From IMG/VR virus record IMGVR_UViG_3300025137_000007, positions 1 to 36,304 of that record: DNA of 36,304 bases; one strand, written 5' to 3'. Each line of letters begins with the position of its first letter. Positions within the stretch are counted from its first letter, which is position 1. Positions 9,231-15,015 of this stretch are shown here, piece by piece. Position numbers and translations under genes: made by a program. The DNA is from a virus. A model generated the notes under the pieces. It saw only the letters and a program-made list of their open reading frames with translations, was not told where the DNA came from and ran no database searches.

Positions 9231-9534
9231 AAGATTGCTCCTATTATCACACTATAACCATCATATATAGTGTTTCTAATTATTAATTTTATAGAAAAAA
9301 AATTTTTTTGCTAGTTATATATACATCATGTAGATAAAAAATATTTAGAAACAACTACATATAGTGATTTTAGTTTTGGGAAAATTTCCTAGGAATTACT
9401 GGGTGAACACCTAAGCAGGGTGCGTGTACTACAGAGAGCAAAGGGGGGCTCAATTTTCTTTTTTCTCTCATATAATAACTTGTTGATTTAATTGACTTTT
9501 ATTTTTATTGTCTACTTAGTACAGCAAGTTGACA
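9231..9534. other. About 300-bp gene-free region between terS and portal; packaging-site candidate
   Basis: No credible gene on either strand. Most of it is extremely AT-rich and carries inverted repeats: CACTATA (9250-9256) with TATAGTG (9266-9272), and GTTTCTAA (9272-9279) with TTAGAAAC (9345-9352). It also has A/T runs and two overlapping palindromes (GGAAAATTTCC at 9379-9389, TTCCTAGGAA at 9386-9395). Inside it, 9401-9451 is about 59% G+C, roughly twice the background. The position directly downstream of the small terminase gene fits a pac or cos site, but this is inference. Confidence 0.5.
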
Positions 9535-10023
9535 TTATTTATTAATCTTTAAAGCTTCTAAATGTAAATCTTGAGTCGTTATGTTTACTTTTACATCATT
9601 AGTTGATCCAGCTTTGAATTGTGAATTATAAGAACCAGCTTTCCATTTCCTAGCATCAATCTGTAGTTTAGCTTTGTTAATTGAATCGCTATCAAGATCA
9701 ACAGCATCGGCAATCTCTATAACTTCTTCCAATGTTTTATGAGCTTCTTCCTTTTGTGCTTCCTCTCTCAGGCGCAATAGCTCATCTTTAAAAGATCCGT
9801 TAAAGTGATCTCTCTTTAAGTTTAAATATTTATAAAACAAATTCCAAGTTAATGTATCTTTATTATATCTTTTAAAATCTTTCAGCTCAGGACATTTATT
9901 ATTAATAATCTGATTGAAAGAATATCCATTGCTGACTGCCTCGATTAGTCTTTGATCTAAAGATTCAACTCCAATAGTTTTTAAGTAGTCGATTGTTTTT
10001 TTCATTATTGGTTGTCCTGCCAT
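9535..10023 (-). CDS. terS: Terminase small subunit (DNA-packaging recognition protein)
   Basis: The start was set at the ATG at 10021-10023: MAGQPIMKKTIDYLK resembles the MAGRP.. opening of many small terminases, and GAGAG lies 8-12 bases upstream. The 162-residue product has an N-terminal helix-turn-helix-like part (LIEAVSNGYSFNQIINNKCPELK). A coiled-coil part follows (KDELLRLREEAQKEEAHKTLEEVIEIAD), then INKAKLQIDARKWKAGSYN, which matches the common 'R..ARKW.A.K..P..YG' signature. It binds the packaging start site and recruits TerL. It is the first gene of the late operon, while terL lies about 6 kb away in another operon. Confidence 0.75.
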   Translation of the reverse strand: MAGQPIMKKTIDYLKTIGVESLDQRLIEAVSNGYSFNQIINNKCPELKDFKRYNKDTLTWNLFYKYLNLKRDHFNGSFKDELLRLREEAQKEEAHKTLEEVIEIADAVDLDSDSINKAKLQIDARKWKAGSYNSQFKAGSTNDVKVNITTQDLHLEALKINK

Positions 10024-10052
10024 TGATTCGATCTCTCTATTTAGTTGCAATT

Positions 10053-10081
10053 ATTATAATATTTATGATGTTAATTTTCAA
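10053..10081 (-). promoter_or_regulatory. Late/structural operon promoter (sigma70-like)
   Basis: On the minus strand TTGAAA (10081-10076) and TATAAT (10058-10053) are separated by exactly 17 bases. The predicted start is near 10046, giving a leader of about 23 bases to the terS ATG. It is the best promoter found upstream of the structural genes and fits host RNA polymerase. Confidence 0.72.
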
Positions 10082-10102
10082 CTTAATTGCATTGCATTAC
10101 AT

Positions 10103-10120
10103 AGAGCTTATATAAGCTCT
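10103..10120. repeat. 18-bp perfect palindrome (operator candidate)
   Basis: AGAGCTTAT/ATAAGCTCT is a perfect 18-bp palindrome lying 22 bp upstream of the -35 of the late promoter and beside the iteron array. No U-run follows on either strand, so a dimeric regulator site, or a recombinase site, is likelier than a terminator. Confidence 0.6.
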
Positions 10121-10128
10121 AATGTACT

Positions 10129-10285
10129 TGCAATCATGCAATCCTTATAAGTAATTTTTTAATATGTTTTTCTATTTGCTATGATGCAATCTCTTAAAGT
10201 GTTGATTTAATTGATTTAATTTTAAGTTATGCAATCAGTTGCAATCATGCAATCAGTTGCAATCATGTTAATAATTAATGCAATC
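10129..10285 (+). repeat. TGCAATC iteron array (eight direct copies)
   Basis: TGCAATC occurs in the same orientation at 10129, 10137, 10185, 10230, 10240, 10248, 10258 and 10279. The central four form two exact tandem copies of an 18-bp unit (10230-10247 and 10248-10265). Related TTGCAAT and inverted ATTGCATTGCA lie at 10044-10050 and 10086-10096. The array fills the divergent gap between terS and ardC. Such iterons typically bind a replication initiator, partition protein or regulator; which one is not visible here. This gap (10024-10391) holds no gene. Confidence 0.85.
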
Positions 10286-10318
10286 TTAATCTTATTTGTA
10301 AGCTTGTTAATTTTATAT

Positions 10319-10350
10319 TTGACAATAAGGATATAATAATATCTTATAAT
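10319..10350 (+). promoter_or_regulatory. Probable ardC operon promoter
   Basis: TTGACA at 10319-10324 and TATAAT at 10345-10350 are both perfect hexamers, but the spacing is 20 bases, longer than ideal. The first 13 bases from TTGACA are identical to the promoter at 23945, which supports a shared promoter ancestry. The predicted start is around 10356-10358. Confidence 0.55.
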
Positions 10351-10355
10351 TAAAT

Positions 10356-10371
10356 AAAGCAATTAAGCTTT
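10356..10371 (+). promoter_or_regulatory. 5'-leader hairpin of the ardC mRNA
   Basis: AAAGC-AATTAA-GCTTT forms a 5-bp stem with a six-base loop at or near the predicted transcript start. The same shape (UAAGC-AAUCAA-GCUUA and UAGGC-AAUAAA-GCUUA) appears at the 5' ends that the two hammerhead-type elements downstream would create. All three are followed by GGAGAAACATTATG. It probably protects the 5' end or sets translation. Confidence 0.6.
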
Positions 10372-10391
10372 ATTAATTTTGGAGAAACATT

Positions 10392-11462
10392 ATGAGTAAA
10401 AATAAAATAACATTAAAAAAAGGCATGACCAGAAAAGAGAGAGATGATCAATTTTCTACCTTCATTACTAATCAAATACTAGAGATGATGAAGCAGGAAA
10501 AAGGTTCATCATCTCATTGGTCAAAAAAATGGAAATTCAGCGAGGGTTTACCTTATAGAGTTTCAACAGCTAACAAAGAAACATATAAAGGATTTAATAT
10601 TATGAATCTTTCTCATGCTAAGCTAAGCAATAATTATAATTCTAATGCTTGGGGAACTTCTAAAGCATGGAAAAAACTAGGATTCAAATTAGCTGAAGAT
10701 CAACATTGGTCTTTAAATTCTGAAACAGTTGTTTTTTCTTCAGCAAAAAAAGTTGCTAAAAAAGACAACGAAGGAAATATTATAAAAGATTCACAAGGAA
10801 ATGAGCTTTTCTTTTCGAATTGGTTTCATACTGTTTCCGCTGTTTATAATGCCTCTCAAATGGTTAATATAGAAACAGGACAACGAGCTGATCAAGATGA
10901 TAATTACAGAATAATTCCAATAGAAAAAAACGATCAATTCAAGCAGGATCAATTTTCTAAATTTGAGAATTTTGCCAATAATTATCTTAATAATCAAGAG
11001 TTAGAAGTTAGATCAGGCGGAAATAGAGCCTTTTATAATATATCTCAAGATTTTATTGGAATGCCTTCTAAAGATAATTTCCAAAAGATTAACGATAGAG
11101 AAAAAGAGGAAAATTATTACTCTACTTTATTTCATGAGATTGGACATTCAACTGGCAATCCTACCAGATTAAATAGAAAATTTGGCAATAGATTTGGAGA
11201 TAATAATTATGCCTTTGAAGAGCTAATCGCCGAACTTACAAGCGTTCTAATTGGTGCGGAGACTGGATTAGAATTAACTCCAGCTCTTAATCATGCTTGT
11301 TATTTAAACAGCTGGCTTGAAGCTCTATCACCATTAAAAGGCGATACCAAATATGTATGGAAAGCTTTAAACAAGGCGACTCAAGCTACCAGATTCATAA
11401 CGGATTCCGTAGAAGCTCAAGAGAATAAACAAGAGAGGCACATATTTAAAAAATCAGCTTAA
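10392..11462 (+). CDS. ardC: ArdC-type antirestriction protein with zinc peptidase domain
   Basis: The 356-residue protein has two parts. Residues about 20-160 match the ArdC N-terminal ssDNA-binding domain (for example LPYRVSTANKETYKGFNIMNL, then WGTSKAWKKLGFKL). Residues about 235-340 form a zincin-type peptidase domain with H248-E-I-G-H252 and a downstream EELIAEL segment expected to give the third metal ligand. ArdC proteins of plasmids protect incoming DNA from restriction. The leader is TTTGGAGAAACATT. It is the first gene of the rightward accessory operon, so it is probably made early to shield the genome. The stop codon is part of stem I of a hammerhead ribozyme. Confidence 0.88.
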   Translation: MSKNKITLKKGMTRKERDDQFSTFITNQILEMMKQEKGSSSHWSKKWKFSEGLPYRVSTANKETYKGFNIMNLSHAKLSNNYNSNAWGTSKAWKKLGFKLAEDQHWSLNSETVVFSSAKKVAKKDNEGNIIKDSQGNELFFSNWFHTVSAVYNASQMVNIETGQRADQDDNYRIIPIEKNDQFKQDQFSKFENFANNYLNNQELEVRSGGNRAFYNISQDFIGMPSKDNFQKINDREKEENYYSTLFHEIGHSTGNPTRLNRKFGNRFGDNNYAFEELIAELTSVLIGAETGLELTPALNHACYLNSWLEALSPLKGDTKYVWKALNKATQATRFITDSVEAQENKQERHIFKKSA

Positions 11463-11519
11463 CTGATGATCGGTAAATCCGTGAAATACAGGGCCCCAAT
11501 ATCGCCCTGTATATTAAGC
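11457..11519 (+). ncRNA. Hammerhead ribozyme, type I architecture
   Basis: All core elements are present in order. Stem I is GCUUAA (11457-11462) with UUAAGC (11514-11519), 6 bp. CUGAUGA is at 11463-11469. Stem II is CGG/CCG (11471-11473, 11479-11481) with a five-base loop and a U-U mismatch at its base. GAA is at 11483-11485. Stem III (11486-11494 with 11504-11512) is 9 bp with A15.1-U16.1. The cleavage nucleotide A is at 11513. Predicted cleavage lies between 11513 and 11514 after AUA. Weak points are the U-U at the base of stem II, the short stem II and the less common AUA triplet. The ardC stop codon forms part of stem I. Confidence 0.82.
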
Positions 11520-11552
11520 AATCAAGCTTATACAACAAAAAGGAGAAACATT

Positions 11553-11699
11553 ATGAATGATGCAATTTTCATAAGTTTAATAATAAGTCTAATGTTCGCC
11601 GGAGTTTCAGCATTGGCATATTGGATGGCTCTACCAACTTTGGAGCAATTCGACAATAAAGAGAACTTCTATAAATCACTAACAAAGGAGGATTTTTAA
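11553..11699 (+). CDS. Small single-pass membrane protein (48 aa)
   Basis: The start was chosen at 11553 because AAGGAGAAACATT precedes this ATG; longer versions of the frame start inside the ribozyme and have no ribosome site. The 48-residue product is MNDAIFISLIISLMFAGVSALAYWMALPTL followed by a charged tail (EQFDNKENFYKSLTKEDF). It has one N-terminal membrane helix (about residues 4-27). It leads the three-gene group between the two hammerhead-type elements, and its last codons contain the AGGAGG-like site of the next gene. Function is unknown. Confidence 0.7.
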   Translation: MNDAIFISLIISLMFAGVSALAYWMALPTLEQFDNKENFYKSLTKEDF

Positions 11700-11700
11700 G

Positions 11701-12105
11701 ATGGGTAATAGAGCGGTAATAACTATTAAAGATAAATATATTGCCAAAGAAGATTGGCCCTCAATTTATTTACATTGGAATGGTGGATATGACACGGTTA
11801 AACCCATGTTAGATGTTGCCAAAGAATATGACATTAGATGTGAGAGTCATTATGGAATAGCCAGATTGGCTCAGATGTTCGGCAATTATTTTGGCGGTAC
11901 TCTTAGCGTTGGTGTTGGTCCATATAGTAGGCAAGACCTTAACAATGGCGACAATGGAGTTTATATAATAGGCGATGATTGGGAAATTATTGAAAGAGAA
12001 TATGCCGATAGACCCGAACAATTAAATCACGATTATTACAAAATGATTGAATCTATAAAAGAGATTAACGATTCTATATTTATTAAAACTAAGGGAGAAA
12101 AATAA
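11701..12105 (+). CDS. Conserved mobile-element protein, MGNRAVI family
   Basis: The 134-residue product starts MGNRAVITIKDK and contains YLHWNGGYDTVKPML, then YGIARLAQMFGNYFGGTLSVGVG and NGDNGVYIIGDDWEI. These blocks are those of a conserved but uncharacterised protein that I recall from plasmids and phages, often near antirestriction genes. No catalytic motif is evident. AAAGGAGGATTTTTAAG just upstream is a very strong ribosome site, and the stop overlaps the next ATG (TAATG). Association with ArdC suggests a part in establishment or anti-defence, but that is inference. Confidence 0.7.
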   Translation: MGNRAVITIKDKYIAKEDWPSIYLHWNGGYDTVKPMLDVAKEYDIRCESHYGIARLAQMFGNYFGGTLSVGVGPYSRQDLNNGDNGVYIIGDDWEIIEREYADRPEQLNHDYYKMIESIKEINDSIFIKTKGEK

Positions 12106-12545
12106 TGAAAATAATAGATGCCGGACATTATAAGTATAAAGGGTATGAAATTTGTGATGCCTTTGTTAGTAAGAACCATGATGGCTCAGATGCTATGCTT
12201 TATCATGAATATGATGGGATAAAATCTCATGATGATATACAAAAGCTAGTTAATTATTGGCAAGGTCGCTGGTATATTAGATGCAATCCTGAAAATAATG
12301 ATAAATTCGATTTTGAAACTAAAGAATATATCGAAATTTACCCTAATACTTATGGTAATCATAGACTTTATTTTGATGATAATGGAAAGATTGCTATGTC
12401 TGATATAAGATTTTATCCTACTTTAAAAGCGATCAAATTAGAAATTGATCATCTTCATGAGTGCGATAAAAACCAATTTATTGAAAATCATATTAATAAA
12501 TTAACCAAATTTGGATTTGTATCAGGCGAAGAAAAATTAGTCTAA
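12105..12545 (+). CDS. Hypothetical protein (146 aa) ending in a hammerhead-like element
   Basis: This 146-residue soluble protein is coupled to the preceding gene by a one-base overlap and has GGGAGAAA as ribosome site. It is rich in aromatic and acidic residues (ARG/ASP-rich motifs include YKGYEICDAFVSKNHDGSDAM and VNYWQGRWYIRC). I do not recognise a family. The repeated MLYHEYDGIKSHDD and YYDD-like strands suggest a small alpha/beta domain. Its stop codon is embedded in stem I of the second hammerhead-like structure. Confidence 0.6.
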   Translation: MKIIDAGHYKYKGYEICDAFVSKNHDGSDAMLYHEYDGIKSHDDIQKLVNYWQGRWYIRCNPENNDKFDFETKEYIEIYPNTYGNHRLYFDDNGKIAMSDIRFYPTLKAIKLEIDHLHECDKNQFIENHINKLTKFGFVSGEEKLV

Positions 12546-12597
12546 CTGATGAAGATTAATTCTAAGACTAGGGGACTTATTTTCCCTAGTCTTAGGC
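12540..12597 (+). ncRNA. Hammerhead-like element with altered core (AAG in place of GAA)
   Basis: Geometry matches the upstream ribozyme. Stem I is GUCUAA (12540-12545) with UUAGGC (12592-12597), 6 bp including one G-U. CUGAUGA is at 12546-12552. Stem II is AGA/UCU with a five-base loop (12553-12563). Stem III is 12567-12575 with 12582-12590, A15.1-U16.1. The cleavage nucleotide C is at 12591, giving the classic GUC triplet. The triplet 12564-12566 is AAG where GAA is required, which should abolish normal catalysis. An alternative perfect hairpin of 12-14 bp (12562-12595) would compete. It is either a decayed ribozyme, a variant, or a stable RNA end. Confidence 0.55.
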
Positions 12598-12635
12598 AAT
12601 AAAGCTTAACTATTGTAATCTTGAATATAATAAAT

Positions 12636-12664
12636 TTGACAATGATTTTAAATAGGATAGATTA
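12636..12664 (+). promoter_or_regulatory. Possible promoter for 12689-13174
   Basis: TTGACA is perfect at 12636-12641, followed 16 bases later by TAGATT (four of six matches to TATAAT). TTGACAAT is shared with the other two rightward promoters. The weak -10 keeps this tentative. Confidence 0.35.
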
Positions 12665-12688
12665 GTAATTAATTTTAGGAGAAACATT

Positions 12689-13174
12689 ATGAATATTAGT
12701 TTAAGAAAAAGAAAAGCAGTAATAAAAAAACTTATAAAAGACCTTGAAAATTTTACAGAATTTTTTATGAAGTCAGATATACAATTATATAAGGATAGAC
12801 CTGGCGATGATGCAGAAGATAAGGCATTTAATCTTAGATCAAGAGAGAGAGCCAAAAAAAATAAGCTTGTTATAAAAGAGAATGGCGAATTTGATTCCGA
12901 TATGCTTACTTATAATAAATTATATAATTTTGATATTGTTAATGATGATGAGATTATTCAAGCTTTTAAAAATCGAGAATGTTTCTCATTAAAACTTGAA
13001 GGCAGTTCTATTAAAGTTTTTATTAATTCAGGCATTGAAGATTATTTGAATGATGAAATGGGTATTGAATCTTATAAAAATAAATTTGAAAATATCTTAG
13101 ATAAGTATGACTATGAGCTGGAAGATTATCAAACTTATTTAATATTAGGTAAAAGAGGTGATTATTATGCTTAA
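12689..13174 (+). CDS. Hypothetical acidic helical protein (161 aa)
   Basis: The start follows TTTTAGGAGAAACATT, the leader shared with ardC and the membrane-protein gene. The 161-residue product begins with a basic helix (SLRKRKAVIKKLIKDLENFTEFFM) and continues with a charged, largely acidic sequence ending FENILDKYDYELEDYQTYLILGKRGDYYA. No motif or family was recognised. The stop (GCTTAA) is followed by a short GGGCCCCAAT stretch that looks like the edges of the upstream ribozyme with the middle deleted. Confidence 0.6.
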   Translation: MNISLRKRKAVIKKLIKDLENFTEFFMKSDIQLYKDRPGDDAEDKAFNLRSRERAKKNKLVIKENGEFDSDMLTYNKLYNFDIVNDDEIIQAFKNRECFSLKLEGSSIKVFINSGIEDYLNDEMGIESYKNKFENILDKYDYELEDYQTYLILGKRGDYYA

Positions 13175-13201
13175 TTCAAAGGGCCCCAATGGAGGAAAAT
13201 A

Positions 13202-13339
13202 ATGGCAAAAAGACAAATTAAACCTAGAAATTCTAAAACAAAATCAATGAGTCATAGACCACAACGATTTACAAATTCGTATTGGCATGAGGTTGATGGC
13301 TGTTGGTATGCTAAATCTAAAGTTGACATTGACAAATAA
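13202..13339 (+). CDS. Small basic protein (45 aa), hypothetical
   Basis: ATG at 13202 follows GGAGGAAAATA, an excellent ribosome site. The product MAKRQIKPRNSKTKSMSHRP... is basic in its first half and ends with EVDGCWYAKSKVDIDK. There is no Cys pair for zinc and no membrane segment. It is probably a genuine small early gene of unknown function. Confidence 0.6.
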   Translation: MAKRQIKPRNSKTKSMSHRPQRFTNSYWHEVDGCWYAKSKVDIDK

Positions 13340-13388
13340 TTAGAATCAAAATCTATTAGATCAAATAACTTTTTGGAAGGAGTAAATT

Positions 13389-13595
13389 ATGAAAGAAAAA
13401 ATATATAAAGGAAAATTATCTGAAGTTAGAAAGCAGATAAAAAAAGAGGCAGAAGATTATAAATTATCTAAAGAAAATCCCTCTTTTGTAAAACTTGGAA
13501 ATGTTTTATCACATAAAAAGTTTTTAGATAGAATGGTTAAACTTGGCAGTATATCTCAAGAAAAAGCAGATAAATTGTTAAATGATTTAAGTTAG
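13389..13595 (+). CDS. Small charged helical protein (68 aa), hypothetical
   Basis: Preceded by TTGGAAGGAGTAAATT, a strong ribosome site. The product is highly charged and helical (KLSEVRKQIKKEAEDYKLSKEN, then HKKFLDRMVKLGSISQEKADKLLNDLS). The C-terminal part resembles a short helical hairpin used for protein or DNA contacts, but no family can be named. It sits in the rightward accessory operon, 49 bp after the 45-residue gene. Confidence 0.6.
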   Translation: MKEKIYKGKLSEVRKQIKKEAEDYKLSKENPSFVKLGNVLSHKKFLDRMVKLGSISQEKADKLLNDLS

Positions 13596-13612
13596 TTTTT
13601 AAGAGAGCTATA

Positions 13613-13684
13613 ATGGATATAACTTTTTTACATTTATTCGGAGTCGCTCTCTTAAATTATTTAATTTTTATTTATTGGGAGTAA
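13613..13684 (+). CDS. 23-residue membrane peptide (tentative)
   Basis: MDITFLHLFGVALLNYLIFIYWE is a near-complete single membrane helix. It is preceded by a modest GAGAG site and followed after 3 bp by the next gene's ATG, whose ribosome site (GGGAG) lies in its last codons. Coupled tiny membrane peptides are common in phage early regions. The length makes chance possible. Confidence 0.4.
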   Translation: MDITFLHLFGVALLNYLIFIYWE

Positions 13685-13687
13685 GTA

Positions 13688-13825
13688 ATGTTAAAATGGC
13701 ATGAAAAATTATTACTTTGTATAGCTGTTATATTTTTTGGTATGTTGATAGTAATTTCAAAACCTAAAGAAAAAATATTAAAAGCTGAATGTATTAATAT
13801 ACCTCAGCAATCATGGGTGGATTAA
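13688..13825 (+). CDS. Small single-pass membrane protein (45 aa)
   Basis: ATG follows TTGGGAGTAAGTA. The product has a short basic N-terminus (MLKWHEK), one membrane helix (about residues 8-24, LLLCIAVIFFGMLIVI) and a basic/polar tail with one Cys (KAECINIPQQSWVD). The tail would lie outside or inside depending on topology, and the Lys cluster after the helix favours the tail in the cytoplasm. The stop is one base before the ABC/GNAT gene. Function is unknown. Confidence 0.55.
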   Translation: MLKWHEKLLLCIAVIFFGMLIVISKPKEKILKAECINIPQQSWVD

Positions 13826-13826
13826 T

Positions 13827-15005
13827 ATGAAAGATTTATTTAATGAAACAAAAGTTTTAAAAAGTTCAGTTGAATTAACTGATATTGATTTAAGTATATA
13901 TAAAAATTTTGATTTAGACTTTAATGGAGAAAGTTCTTTTGAAGTTCCAAGAGTTGCGGGGATACCTGATGACTTTAATATAGGAGTTGTCTGTGGTTCA
14001 AGTGGCTCAGGAAAATCATCTATAATAAAAGATTTTGGTGAAGAAGAAAATATTGATTGGCAACATAATAGAAGTGTAGCTTCTCATTTTAATAATGTTG
14101 ATGATGCTATTGATAGATTGACAGCAGTTGGATTAAATAATGTTCCAACTTGGGCTAAGCCTCGCCATGTCTTGTCAATGGGTGAAGGGTTTAGAGCTGA
14201 TCTGGCGAGAAAATTAAAAGATAATGCTGTAATAGATGAATATACTTCAGTAGTTAATAGAGATGTAGCCAAATCATGTTCTAAAGCATTGTCAAAGTAT
14301 ATTAAAAGGAACAATTTAAAGAATATTGTTTTAGCTAGTTGTCATTATGACATATTAGATTGGCTTGAGCCCGATTGGGTTTATCTAACTGATAGTCAGA
14401 AGATGACAAGGGGGTATCATCGGCCATCAGTCTCTTTTACGATACACGACTGCACAAAAAGATATTGGGAAATCTTTAAGAAGCATCATTATTTAACATC
14501 AGAAATACCTACTGCTGTTAAATGTTATTTAGCAATATGGGAAAATAATATTGTAGGGTTTTGTTGTAGTATTCCTATGCCTGGATATTATCCCCCATTA
14601 TATGAGGGTGATATTAGAAAATGTTATAGAGAATGTAGAACAGTTATATTGCCTGATTTTCAAGGGCTTGGAATTGGAACAAAGTTACACAATGCCATTG
14701 CCGATATGCACATTGAAAGTAATAGAAGATATTTTTGTAAAACTTCTCATGTAAGAATTGGAGAATATAATGATAGATCAAAATTATGGAAAGCCACAAC
14801 TATGAATAAGAAAATGCAAACAACAGTTCCTTATCATAGACATGATAAAAAAGAACAATCAACTAGATTTTTTTACTCGCATGAATATATGGGCCCCGAT
14901 AATAAAACATTAGATCCCAAATGGAATGCAATAAAAGAAAGTTCTAATCAAATAAATTTATTTGATGATGGACAGATTGAAACCATGATAGATAAAGCAA
15001 TATAA
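13827..15005 (+). CDS. ABC-type ATPase fused to a GNAT acyltransferase domain (COG2401-like; Mom-like candidate)
   Basis: The 392-residue protein has two domains. The ATPase (about 1-190) carries Walker A GSSGSGKSS (57-65), ABC signature LSMGE (116-120), Walker B VIDEYTS (135-141) and an H-switch at H173. There is no membrane domain, so it is not a transporter. The second domain (about 198-350) is GNAT: RTVILPDFQGLGIGTKL (271-287) holds the acyl-CoA pyrophosphate loop Q-x-x-G-x-G. KHHYL (219-223) precedes a VGF strand, as in Mu Mom-like enzymes that modify adenine in DNA. The ABC-ATPase/acetyltransferase fusion is a known family; the DNA-modification role is inference from the HHY motif and the ArdC and methyltransferase context. 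Confidence 0.75.
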   Translation: MKDLFNETKVLKSSVELTDIDLSIYKNFDLDFNGESSFEVPRVAGIPDDFNIGVVCGSSGSGKSSIIKDFGEEENIDWQHNRSVASHFNNVDDAIDRLTAVGLNNVPTWAKPRHVLSMGEGFRADLARKLKDNAVIDEYTSVVNRDVAKSCSKALSKYIKRNNLKNIVLASCHYDILDWLEPDWVYLTDSQKMTRGYHRPSVSFTIHDCTKRYWEIFKKHHYLTSEIPTAVKCYLAIWENNIVGFCCSIPMPGYYPPLYEGDIRKCYRECRTVILPDFQGLGIGTKLHNAIADMHIESNRRYFCKTSHVRIGEYNDRSKLWKATTMNKKMQTTVPYHRHDKKEQSTRFFYSHEYMGPDNKTLDPKWNAIKESSNQINLFDDGQIETMIDKAI

Positions 15006-15015
15006 AGGAGAAGTT

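Noticed and set aside
9529-9534. Plus-strand TTGACA at the end of terS as a promoter
   Set aside because: No -10 at the right distance and no rightward gene follows.
10129-10285. Iteron array as a CRISPR array
   Set aside because: Repeats are 7 bp with irregular short gaps; there are no unique spacers of constant length and no cas genes.
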